Assembly: GCF_020882245.1 (NCBI RefSeq)
Contig: NC_083600.1
Coordinates: 42,627,019 to 42,691,018 of the forward strand
Reading direction: 5' to 3'
Origin: Rhopalosiphum padi
Lineage: Eukaryota > Arthropoda > Insecta > Hemiptera > Aphididae
DNA length: 64,000 bases
The notes beneath the pieces were generated by a model. The model was given only the letters and a program-made list of their open reading frames with translations. It did not search any database and was not told where the DNA came from. The translations under genes were made by a program, and so were the position numbers. Every line of letters starts with the position of its first letter. The stretch's first letter is position 1. Shown here in pieces: positions 50,291 through 60,720 of the stretch.

Positions 50291-51455
50291 TAAGAGCCTT
50301 TCCTGGTAATATAATATATTAAATAAATTTAATATTATTATGACGGATATTTTACCGAGAAGAAAAATAAAAGTAATAATCTCAAATCCATATTTTAATA
50401 TTCTATTTATAGTCTATTGTTGCCGTTTTTCAATAATATACTAAATCGAAATTAACTTAAGATTATTTTAAAAGAAATATATATATATGTATAAGGATGT
50501 AGATAATGTCACGAGTCGTATTCAATTTCAAAAATGTAGCATGAAATATGATTGAATCATAGTGAACTTGATTTTTCAAATTATTTTATTTTTAAAATAT
50601 TGTTCAGGACTGAGAAAATAAACTATGGTAATTTTTTTTTTTTATTTTTAACATAAAATATATTAAGAATCACAAATAAAAAGAAAAATGCATCATGATC
50701 AAAATTGTCATTTAAGAATCAAAAAATGTAAAATAAAATTATGTATACATGTAAAATGGTGCATACATTATATTTTATCTTTAGAATGGTATGTAAGAAC
50801 ATTCAGAATACATTATTTTTTAAATGCAATCTTGAAATTTACTTTCAGTTAATATAATAGTATATACTAGTACTGGAGACTATTAAGCTTACATGAATAT
50901 ATTTGATCTAAAGATATTAAGATATAATATATAACATTACATTGCATAGTGATAACTGATAACATCGTTACTCAAACATTTTTTTTTCTATATCTATACT
51001 TAAATTGTGCGCTTTAAATCAGTAAATATAATTTAAATAAGTAATAATTTATGTTTCACAAGGCTGTTAGAAAAAATAATCATTCGGAGGCAGTTTAAAA
51101 TTAAATCATAATTTAAATACATTTTAATAAATTATTTTCATCAGTTTTTTGATAATTATGCGTTTTCAGTTTAGTGGCTGCAAATTTGATTTATTACCTA
51201 TACGCCGTAACAGATAATCATATTAAAATTAGTTATTTAATATACAAAAAATGGATTTAAATGGATTATATCGACAGGTATTGTATTTTAGTACCATATT
51301 TGAAAAGAATAAAAACAAAAATCCTGAAATTTAAAAAAATAAAATTACCTATTTAAAACAAAAAAAATAATATATATCTAAATATTCGTATTAAATTAAA
51401 ATATCCTATATTTTCATTTAAAGCCAGTAACTGCCTATACTATACGTATCAATTT
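50291..51455. other. AT-rich DNA, no gene seen
   Basis: Plain AT-rich sequence with A/T runs. No open frame or repeat worth separate mention. Confidence 0.65.
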
Positions 51456-51472
51456 AAAAAAAAAAAAAAAAA
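51456..51472 (+). repeat. A-run of 17
   Basis: Homopolymer tract just before the GC-richer patch at 51.5-51.8 kb. Confidence 0.9.
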
Positions 51473-51536
51473 TAGAAGAGGAGTATAGTACACTTAACAC
51501 TTTTTACACGTCCAAATTATTATTTAATATATTAAA

Positions 51537-51707
51537 ATGACACACGGCACCAGTTCGACATTGGCCATCAACGCGAGCGAAATCGGCAGTACAATTATTA
51601 GCAGCCATCTACCAAACTGTATAGAATATTTTAGATATATCATCATTACAGATATAGGAACCGAACTTGTCTTATTATCGATAACCACCTCATACACAGT
51701 GCTCTAA
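51537..51707 (+). CDS. 56-codon ORF in a GC-richer patch, unrecognised
   Basis: ATG at 51537, TAA at 51705-51707. It begins MTHGTSSTLAINASEIGSTI and continues ISSHLPNCIEYFRYIIITDI, with a hydrophobic second half. Codons such as ACC, GGC, GCC, AAC and GCG are unlike the AT-rich background, but the patch as a whole (to about 51800) is GC-richer. No family recognised. It may be a fragment of an old mobile element or chance. Confidence 0.13.
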   Translation: MTHGTSSTLAINASEIGSTIISSHLPNCIEYFRYIIITDIGTELVLLSITTSYTVL

Positions 51708-52110
51708 CCCCCAGCTACGGAAAACTCATCCACAAGGAATAGAAAACCTTGCCAGGATAACTAATATCGTAACAAGGTTCCTTCGACCCCGTTACAACGG
51801 ACAATGGACTTGTTATATGGTCTGTCATATTTTAAATAATAACAACGTGTCATCGAAATAAACGTTTTTGAACTAAGAAATTAAGGGAATATAATAATTC
51901 AAACTGAATATAATATATGTATATAATATTGTCTTTGAAAGTTTATGTTGTTTAAATGTTCGTGTAAAAAGAAACGTACCTATTTAATAAAGAAAAATTA
52001 GTGTTGTTTACGTTTGTCTCTACGTATACGTCATTTACAATATGCACGTATTGTTAATGACTGTACTTAAATACAGCTTCGCATAATTTCATGTACGAAG
52101 AACATTAAAC
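51708..52110. other. Mixed-composition to AT-rich DNA, no gene seen
   Basis: The first 100 bases ('ccccagctacgg', 'ttcgaccccgttacaacgg') remain GC-richer but all frames are interrupted. The rest is AT-rich. Confidence 0.5.
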
Positions 52111-52148
52111 AAAAAAAAAAAAAAATCATACATGCGCGCAAGCTTGCG
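52111..52148. repeat. A-run of 15 followed by a CGCAAGCTTGCG palindrome
   Basis: The A-run spans 52111-52125. The 12-bp perfect palindrome spans 52137-52148 in the GC-rich string 'gcgcgcaagcttgcggcgcg'. Such a GC cluster is exceptional in this window. Confidence 0.7.
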
Positions 52149-52223
52149 GCGCGATCGTCCTCCTGTATAAAAAATAAAAACAAAAAAAGGTCGTATAATA
52201 ATTGCCGCAAAGGTTTTTAAAAA

Positions 52224-52254
52224 TCCGACATAAAAGCAAGGTCCGACATAAAAG
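52224..52254 (+). repeat. 13-bp direct repeat, 18-bp period
   Basis: TCCGACATAAAAG occurs at 52224-52236 and 52242-52254, separated by 'caagg'. Confidence 0.75.
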
Positions 52255-52322
52255 TACAATGGGCAATTATTTGAAAAGCGAAAAACTACGCCTTTTTAGG
52301 CTATTAACCGTTACAAACGAGA

Positions 52323-52339
52323 CGCGAGAACAACTCGCG
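52323..52339. repeat. GC-rich stem-loop
   Basis: CGCGAG-aacaa-CTCGCG: a six-pair, mostly GC stem with a five-base loop, thermodynamically the strongest short hairpin noticed here. Confidence 0.6.
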
Positions 52340-52467
52340 CTATACTATTACCCTTCTCCAGCCATCATGATCTGCCCATGATAAATTGTCCGGTCTCGGT
52401 TTTAGGATGTTTATAATGTGAAACCCGTTTTGGAGGGAAAAAATATTGTATAAACAACAGAAATGGC

Positions 52468-52690
52468 TTAAAAAAATTGCCTCTCAACACGGTGACTGGC
52501 AGATTTGATGGCGAAAACAAGGCAGCTGTTTAATTTCGCCTTGCATGTGTATATACAGGGCCTATCACGATTTCCACCATCTCCTGTGGCCATCCATCTT
52601 CTTAATGAATTACATCTGCCATCCGTCCTGGACAACTTATGGCCTCTTCCCTCATAAAACTCATCGTTGACCCGTGTAAATGAATACGAA
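52468..52690 (-). pseudogene. GC-richer open segment, possible decayed coding sequence
   Basis: On the minus strand a frame stays open from 52902 to 52468 (144 codons from an ATG), but its first half is read from microsatellite and AT-rich DNA (MLFIFYSTTNF, then Tyr/Val-rich). The part from about 52680 downward has balanced composition (RVNDEFYEGRGHKLSRTDGR). A second minus-strand frame from an ATG at about 52664 (MSFMREEAISCPGRMADVIH) is also protein-like but hits two TAA stops in about 105 codons. I recognise neither. The patch could be a dead mobile element, an exon with poor borders, or a non-coding island. Confidence 0.15.
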
Positions 52691-52739
52691 AACATTAATT
52701 TGGTTGTGACAACCACGAGGTATGTAATAATATATTTAT

Positions 52740-52740
<1 letters not shown>

Positions 52741-52778
<38 letters not shown>
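52741..52778. repeat. Compound (CA)n(TA)n microsatellite
   Basis: CA units at 52741-52765 run into AT units to 52778. It is the mirror type of the AT/GT array at 14545-14582. Confidence 0.95.
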
Positions 52779-52902
52779 AACGCATATACATGGACACATA
52801 TTTTTGCAAACCACGAAAAAAAAAGCGTGCGATGATAACGATTTGTGCTCGAAATGCAATGTGAGTTTTAAAGTTTGTTGTTGAATAAAATATAAATAAC
52901 AA

Positions 52903-55130
52903 CTTTTAAAATGCATCTATACATGTATAGAGTCACGGATTTTACATTTAAAACGAATTAGGACGATAATAATGAAAGCTGCGACGTAACAAATACAATT
53001 TTCATGAAAACGTATTATTCTCTGTAGACATTGTCAAACATTATAGGTTATACGATTTGAACGCAGCGTAGTCTTGTTAATCGAAGAGAAACAATAGTAT
53101 CCAAGAATTGTATGCATTTCTCCAATCACTTTATAAATGTGATTGAACAGTTTTCAAAAGTCGATTTGATACCGTGAGAAATAAAAACGTAGACGCCAAT
53201 GATAATAAAAATTATAATTTCGATTACAAATATTTTTTTTTTGTAGTGCATATTAATTTCGTTTTGATAAGTTTTTCTTACTGTTTCTTGTTGAAAAAAA
53301 ATATTTTATCTTACATTGTTAGTTTACTCTTTAGTCCTTTAGTCTATACGACAATATAATAATTATATTTCGCTACGTTTTTGACGTGTATGTGTGTAAC
53401 GAGATCATATTTAATCGACCCATTCTATTACGATTAAATTTGGATATGTATTATATTACTTACTTAAAAAATATACATATTATATTCATACATAATTGTC
53501 GATAATTTAAACTCATATTTTCCAGTAATAAGTATATATATGAATGGTTGATTTAATGGTTTTTTTAAGTTAATATAAATACGTTTTGATTTACACAATA
53601 CATAAATAACTAAAACAAATAAACTGAGAATGTTGTGGATAATATTTTTTTATTAATCTTTGATCTCTATTAACAACTTTCTTTGAAATGTCCATTAGTT
53701 ACATTACACATTGTACTACCATATTATTACTGTAATTTAAAGCTAAACATGTTACGGAAAATATACTCAACAACTAAAAATTAAAAAATTAAAACAGTGG
53801 AATGATTTTTATATTATTTGAACAGGAATTGTATTATATAATTTAACATTTGATTTTATAAACTTAATAATTAAATTGTTTTTATCTGAGTTTAGTCAAG
53901 TTATTTGGGAACTTTGACACTGAGTTGATGCTTATGGAACTTTTAGAATTCAGTTAGGATTTGCTTTATCGGTAACCTGATACCACAGACCTTGCTGGGA
54001 CGAGACAAGGGTGTTTCGCTCTAAATTATAAATTGTTGTTAATAATGCTATTATAATAGTAAATATAATATACAAGTGAATAAAACACAGACCGGAAAAA
54101 TGTAATATTAGAAATAAGCAATAACCAAAAACTGTTGTGCATTTTCAGGTGTATACAAACATCTATGTTAATAATTTAAATTAATAACACGTTTTATTAA
54201 TATGTAGTTACCTTAGATATTTTTTAGTAGTTCAGTTAAATAACAACACAAATATATTAAAGCTCTATTGTAAAGAAGGTGTAGAATATTGGTTATTGAG
54301 TATTTCACTGTAATGGATGTGTAAAATAATTGATAAACAAACATTAATTTTACCAGAGATGGACCATCATCCTTTAACTTTTACTGAGTATATTTTATAT
54401 TTATAATGCTAATTATTAACTATTATAGTAATTTATTTTACTATAGATAATACGGTTGATAAAAATAATTTTTGCCAAACACATCATATTTTTTATAATA
54501 TTTAATATTATACAATGTATATTTATATCATATACTACTTTTATTAACTTTTGAGTTAATACCGACTTACTATAAAACGGCGTGAATAGGTTTGTGGTAT
54601 AAATAGCTTAAAATGAATCTAAATATTCTGAAAATCGCATAGTGTAGTAGTAAATAATAATATATGTAGTGGTGAAAAGTTTTAAATCCCTACGAATAAT
54701 ATTTTTGAATTACAATAAAATAACTAAGATCGTTATTTTTTGTACCTAATTTTGCATTATTTTGAACTTCTATAAAAAAAAAATGTTTGTGAAAGTAATT
54801 TTAATAATTTTAATTGCAGTTAAAGCATCTTATATGAGATTTTATATTACATTTTTAAGTTTATTGATTAAGACTAAAAATGTATAACAACATTTTAATT
54901 AAAAATAAGAAATAAAGAAATAAAAAAAATTCATATGCTTATAAAGTTATAAATAATTAAATTTTTCTAAATATTTTGAAAACTTCATCTAATATAAAAA
55001 TAGTAATTTATGTTAGAGTAGAATATTTCAAGGTTCTATGGTTAATAATTTGAATTACATAAAAAAAAAACTAAAACCATTCATTTCATGTGTATTTTTT
55101 TTTTTTATTTAAATTTAAAATGCTAAAGAA
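52903..55130. other. AT-rich DNA, no gene seen
   Basis: Only the F/Y-rich chance frame 53174-53359 reaches 60 codons. A short GC-richer string lies near 53970-54020. Nothing else noted. Confidence 0.6.
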
Positions 55131-55391
55131 ACAGTATAATGGGTTATTTGGAAAAGGGAACATCTCCAAAAATTCAATTTTTATAGGAGAAACAAAAAAG
55201 TTATTGTGCTTTTACGGTAGATGTTCCCTTTTTGAAAAAAATGAAATGAAGATAACATAGTATAGGAACACGTGGATGTTTCGTTTGCACACCAAATAAT
55301 GTATTTTGATACAAATATCATATTTCTGAAAAAATCTGAAGATGTCAAAATTATGGGTATGTTCCGTTTTCCAAATAATCCATTAATTTGT
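55131..55391. mobile_element. Foldback repeat with three copies of an ATGTTCCCTTTT motif
   Basis: The left arm 55131-55163 and right arm 55359-55391 are inverted copies, 28 of 33 positions matching (the inner 27 with only two mismatches). A third, direct-orientation copy of the right-arm core lies at 55219-55232 and forms a perfect 14-bp stem (AAAAGGGAACATCT / AGATGTTCCCTTTT) with 55152-55165. In sense orientation both full arms read ATG TTC C(C/G)T TTT CCA AAT AA, i.e. M-F-(P/R)-F-P-N-N-P-L, so the arms may derive from a duplicated and inverted coding or repeat segment. No target-site duplication is evident at the ends. It may be a MITE-like foldback, or a rearranged older repeat. Confidence 0.5.
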
Positions 55392-58300
55392 AGATTCGCT
55401 TTTAACTTTTCAATAATTGTTTTAAGTAAAAATTATATTAAAACTTATATAATTTCAAATTTTAAGTAATTTTGATCTTGATAAAAATTTTAGTTTGAAA
55501 CGCTCAAAATTATTATCAATATACGTTCAACTTTTTTTTTAAATTTCAATTATAAATATTTAAGAATAACATTGTATATCATTTTCAAGTTTTTACGCGA
55601 GCCTTAAACATTTTTAATAATACTTTAATCAAATATTAAAATTAAAAGAAAACCAAAATATCATACGTATCTAAATAAAGACATAATATTCTGATAAAAT
55701 CATACGTTGTATATAAAATACTTATATTATGAACATTTGATACAAATAGTTGAGTATTTACTGCTAACGATAATCGTCTTTTACTATTTTTTTTTTTTGC
55801 TTTCCCAACTAATGAGGAATTTACTGAGAATTTTCAACTTTTAGCTCCATAAAATAACCAACTAGGTGCGCACTTATCTATCAGAAAATATATTTGATTT
55901 GAAAATCGAAGCATTTTTTCTATTGTAAAACATTTTTTTAGACGCTAAAAAATTGTTTCTACAACAAAGACACACACATCATTTTGAAATCAATACATTC
56001 ATGTCTCCTATCACAATCTAAGGAATTATTATGATATATTATAGCAAAAATAGTTTAACTCTAAAAAGTATAATTTATCATAAGTCGGTTGTTATTTCTA
56101 TTGTCTTATAAATAACTTATACATATTTCACGAACGTTTACTTGGATGATGGATGGAAATTTCTCATTATTAAATCTCGGGGATTACTACAAATACATGA
56201 AAGGTGTATGGTGCACTTCTAATTATGTGTATATAAGGTTATTAATAATTGAATGAAAAATAATTTATTCTCGCAGCTGATTTGTTTGAATTATTATATA
56301 GAACACTAAATAAATCATCTTATAACTATGTTCACCTACCATTGTTATACTACAATAATTTAACTAGTCGAACAAATGTATACTGTATACATATATATAA
56401 GTTTAGCTAAAGAAAAAAGTATATGAAATTCATCTGTACAGCAATTGTATAAGTCTTGTATCTGTGTAATTATAGCAACCTTTTTTTTATATTCTCTCAT
56501 TTTCAGCCTTTATTTAAAAATATTTCAAGTACGTAATACAATAAAATGTATATGTTAACACTTTACAGCGGCAAACTAATTAGGATAAAATTATGATATA
56601 GAAATATATTGGTACAAAATATAATAAAATATTTACATAATTATTAATTCATTATTTATTTCAAAAATGGTTTATATTTTTTTTGCGTATGTAAATTTAA
56701 ACGATTTCTGAGAACAAAATTGAAGTATAAGGTACTTATTATAACTAAAATATTAACAAAATTGTATATTTGTCATTCATAGATTCAATTTCGTTAATTA
56801 CCTACACTTAATATTTTAAAAAAAAGAAAAATATAATTATAGTTTAAAAAAAAAATTATTATTATACATAATGTATTTATGTATTTTTAGTTGTAGCTGC
56901 TTCTTTTTCAAAAATTCATCTTTCCACAACATGGCCATAATTTATAACTTCTAATCTTTTTTTATTAGCTCTATTTTATAATATTATGTTTTGTACTTAA
57001 TATTAAACAATTAAAGTACCAAAGTTAACTTTCAACAAGTTCAAAATCGATGATTCAAATCGCCGTAAGTATATAACTATTAAAATAACGAGTAAGTACT
57101 GTAAATGTAAAACAGGATTGATGTATTGAATACAATAGAAAACGTTTGTTGATATTTCGCCAAACTTTTGAAAAATATTCAATTATATTCGATATTATAT
57201 CTGGTTCACTGGAAACATGCTGGAATGAATGCTTATAATTTCCCATTGTTGATCATTTTTCGCATGGAAAATTAATTTGTATATTATTGTTGATTATTGA
57301 AATTTTTGTTTTTAATTCTATCAAACATTTTTTTTTATGACTTTATGAAAATTCCTATCATAACACATTCTTTGCCCTCTAGATACATTTTTTGTTTTGT
57401 CTTTGAATAGTCTGATTATACATAATAAAGTTCTGCCATTTAAATTGCTTAATAACTGTAGTATTAGGAATTATCCATAATTTTTTTTAACACATCTCGC
57501 AACATCCAATAAATTGTAATCTTCTAAAACTGTCATGATTACGCCTATTTTGTTTAAAATGTTTCGATATTTTTGAAACCCACGACAATAAAAGTACATT
57601 ATGTTATATTAAAGCGTATTTTACAATATTTAACTAGGTTAGATTAATTCTCGGAAATGCTGAAACATTTATCTTTTTTGTACTAATATGACAAACTTTA
57701 TCATAAAATTAATTTAACGTTAAATTAAATGGTTTTCTGTTCGTCATAAATGTACTAATTAATAGAACGTAATATGCCCAATTTTAATACAATTTAATTT
57801 AAATTTAGATATTTATATTAGTTGTAATTCAATATTATGTAAGCACTCATAATAATGTATTTATAAGTTTATTGTTTGATGTCATTATCTAATTAATAAC
57901 ATAGTTAATTTATATATTAGTTTACTAATAACAATAGTTTTCCACCAACGCGTTCAAATGTTTAACGTTTAATAATATAATATAGAATACGTTTATATTT
58001 GAAACAATTCATAATAAAATATATTTATAAAAAAAAAAAAGATGTAGCACACTGAAATTTATTTTAATTATTTTAATAAATTATTATAATATAAAATATA
58101 TATCAATATTAAATATGTGGCTATATTTAAAATAATAATTAACTCCATATTTGTATTACAAAACAGAACTAAACTTTTCTCAGTTCCCTATTTACAACAT
58201 ATACATAAAATAATATTTATAAAATAAAATTTCAAAGAATATTTTTTTGATTATTAACCGTATGATTTAATATATTGATTATGAATATAAAATGTTAAAT

Positions 58301-59829
58301 CGGTATTTATCACAGTGCACCAGTGCGTTATAATTCACGATTATGAATATTATAAATAAAGGTATTTAAACAAAGTATACATAAATAACGGTTAGAAACT
58401 TTCCAGAAATTATTAAAATAGAAAAATTTTAAAAATTATTCCATTAAATGTTTCTCAAACTGAATAAGTGCACGGAGGAAAGTTTATTCTTTAAATAATT
58501 TCATCGACAATAATATAAGTCCGTTTTATTAAACATGCAATACATTTTATTTAAAATATTACAAGTTTCTTATAAATTATTAAAGAAACTTTCATAATCA
58601 CAATATTTTTTAGCTATATTTATTAATGTCATGAAAACTAAAACCCAAGATAGTTGTGTACTCATCTTAATTTTAAATAAATATGATTTATTTTTACTTC
58701 ATATAACAATCAAAGAAATAAACTCACATTTTTAAACTTAATAAATATATATTATATATTATTAATTTTATACTGGTAAATTATTAACTTTAATATATTT
58801 TTCAACAAATTACTTGTTGTCTCATTTAATATAATAATATTAACCCAAAGGCTTAATTTAAGTTATTTTATTAAAATTATTTATATCCTGTTTGTATTAA
58901 AAAAAATCATATTAATAAATTAGTGAACTATTTTAAATAAAAAAAACACTAACTTTTTACATATTTAACCGAATTTATGTTATTAAAAAATCGAGTTAAT
59001 TTAATCAAAGAATATCATACTTAAATTTTTATAAGCTTTTAAACTGTGAAATCCAGATGATTTAAAAATAATTCTTTGCTAATGCTATATTATGTTGGTC
59101 TGGAATCAATATTTATTAATAAATAAAATTAAAACTCGTATCAAAATACATATATATTTAAAAACATAAAATTAAACAATTATATAGTCTGAAAACATTG
59201 TTATTTTGGTAATTACATATAGAAATTAAAAATTACATTATATGGTTAAATTTAATTCATAATTTGTAACTAGATTTAAAATTAGATTTTTATAGTTCAA
59301 ATATATCTGGTTAAAAGTTTAATTTAAAAACAACTAAATTTAAAGAATTTTCCTTAGAATGGAAAACGTAAATTTTCCATTTTTTCTCCAAACTATGTGT
59401 CTATAAACAAATGATATCTCAAAAACCTTGTTAACCTTGTTAAAAAAAAAAAAAAACATCGTACTTAACTTATATGTTCTAGATTTATGTTTTATTTTTT
59501 GTAGTATACACCTTTAGTTTATGCCAAGATAATAACTAAAATAAATGTTTACCTATTTTTTTTTTATCAAAATTTATCTGAAAACGTTGCGATTGGACTG
59601 TGTTTCATTCCAAAACTTAGAAACGATCTCAATGTTTTAAAAACGTATTAATGAATTCTTAACTTTGCATTAAAATTATAATCTGTATGAAGGTATTGGT
59701 GGAAAAAACTAAGAAATTATAATATACCATGCAAATCATCAGTGTCCAAACTTTTGAAGATTTAGTTATGTTAAAAAATAAAAGTCAAAAATAACTAGGT
59801 ACGATACTATGATATTAACACTTCGCACA
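55392..59829. other. AT-rich DNA, no gene seen
   Basis: The frame 57055-57246 (minus) is unrecognised and short. The odd palindrome ATGTATAC-t-GTATACAT is at 56376-56392. CCTTGTTAA is duplicated in tandem at 59426-59443 and runs into an A-run (59442-59456), which looks like the tail of an old retroposed copy, though no body is delimited. Confidence 0.55.
56376..56392. repeat. 17-nt palindrome ATGTATAC-t-GTATACAT
   Basis: Two inverted 8-mers around one base. The same 8-mers form the separated inverted repeat at 12418-12459. Confidence 0.7.
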
Positions 59830-59840
59830 CGCTGTATACT

Positions 59841-60143
59841 ATGTTAGCATTTTTTTTTTTTTTTTTGTTCACATTCATTCCAGACTTTTTTTTCTATCGA
59901 GAAAGAAAACGAAAGGAAAAATTAAGAGCCGTAAGTAGGTCCGTTTCTTTTGTGCAAATCTTACGTTTCTGTATCGATTGTACGTCGAGTCCGACCTATA
60001 CACAGGTAACTACACTACTTTGGAGAGCTCATCAATCAATCTCTTCGCGGGCTTTCAAAATAACAGTACGACGACGACGATGCGATTCATCGTACACCGA
60101 ACAAAATGCGGCTGCTGAAAACAGAGTAAGAGAAGTGGTTTGA
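59841..60143 (+). CDS. 100-codon plus-strand frame in the island, doubtful
   Basis: From ATG at 59841 through a poly-Phe run made by the T-tract, then KRKEKLRAVSRSVSF and a Ser/Arg-rich part ending TAG/TGA at 60143. The Phe run and lack of any domain suggest a chance frame in stop-poor GC-rich sequence. Confidence 0.1.
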   Translation: MLAFFFFFLFTFIPDFFFYRERKRKEKLRAVSRSVSFVQILRFCIDCTSSPTYTQVTTLLWRAHQSISSRAFKITVRRRRCDSSYTEQNAAAENRVREVV

Positions 60144-60179
60144 ATCTGGAAAAGGGTTTTTCTCAACGACACTACTTAC

Positions 60180-60320
60180 CAGTGTGGCCCGGGGATTCAC
60201 GGCCGTCGTGCAGCCGGTTGATAAATGGTCGTGGTTACCCCCTTCAGTCCAATTAAATGCCCGTCCCTGAGCTATGCGGAAGGGACGAACTTCTGCAGAA
60301 AACGAAGAGGAACCCCGCAT
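60180..60320 (-). CDS. Candidate first coding exon, minus strand, with strong GTAAGT donor
   Basis: ATG at 60320-60318 (context 'attaATGc') opens 47 codons, MRGSSSFSAEVRPFRIAQGR then AFNWTEGGNHDHLSTGC, ending in CACACTG|GTAAGTAG, an excellent donor with the exon ending at 60180 in phase 0. The frame stays open 31 more codons past the donor. If the true upstream border is instead the acceptor-like 'tctatttccag' (exon start 60386), the segment is an internal 207-nt exon. No signal peptide or known domain is seen. A partner exon downstream on the minus strand was not identified; the exon-like segments near 40-35 kb would require introns of about 20 kb. Confidence 0.28.
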
Positions 60321-60635
60321 TAATTAACAATAATCGAAAATAATCGAATATTCCCATTAATTTCGGATGTCCTGCTATTACGAGCCCTGGAAATAGATTG
60401 ATCGCCAACGTTATATTGCATTCTTGGGATGTCTTTCTTTTTATTTCTTTTTTCTTCTTATATTTTATCGTTTCCCGAGCACTGAATCCCCCGAGGAACC
60501 AATGGTCATAATAATATATACAGAGTAGAGTTTGGCACGTATTTTTCTTTTCCTAGTCAAAAATATATTTCTAAAGAAAACCACGGAAAAATACAAACGG
60601 CGTTCATTGAAAGATAAAATGTCTCGTGACATAAA

Positions 60636-60690
60636 CCAATGAGAATGAAATGCTTATATAAAAAAGAGATAGAGAGAACGAGCACTGCAC
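60636..60690 (+). promoter_or_regulatory. Possible TATA promoter
   Basis: CCAAT (60636-60640), then TATATAAAAAA (60655-60665), then a candidate initiator 'gcactgc' about 29 bases after the TATA start. Spacing is canonical. The first ATG downstream (60700) gives only an 18-codon frame, so any transcript would be non-coding or spliced. TATA-like strings are common by chance here. Confidence 0.2.
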
Positions 60691-60720
60691 TAGGCTTAAA
60701 TGTCAATAGCTCTTCTAAGA

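Larger units (their letters stand above)
59830..60520. promoter_or_regulatory. Largest GC-rich island in the window
   Basis: It begins with a T-run of 17 (59850-59866) and continues with dense CpG ('gtacgacgacgacgatgcg', 'gtggcccggggattcacggccgtcgtgcagccgg'). It contains the minus-strand ATG exon candidate 60180-60320 and overlapping plus-strand frame 59841-60143, whose CAG|GTAACT donor-like site lies at 60005. The composition change is abrupt on both sides. A promoter with first exon is the simplest reading. Confidence 0.4.

Noticed and set aside
52695..52916. Overlapping ORFs over the CA/TA microsatellite (both strands)
   Set aside because: Open only because CA/TA and CACA repeats contain no stops; the products are Cys/Val or His/Thr repeats.
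59426..59456. SINE/LINE 3' tail (CCTTGTTAA duplicated, then A15)
   Set aside because: No upstream body, promoter boxes or target-site duplication could be delimited, so it is listed only as a simple tract.
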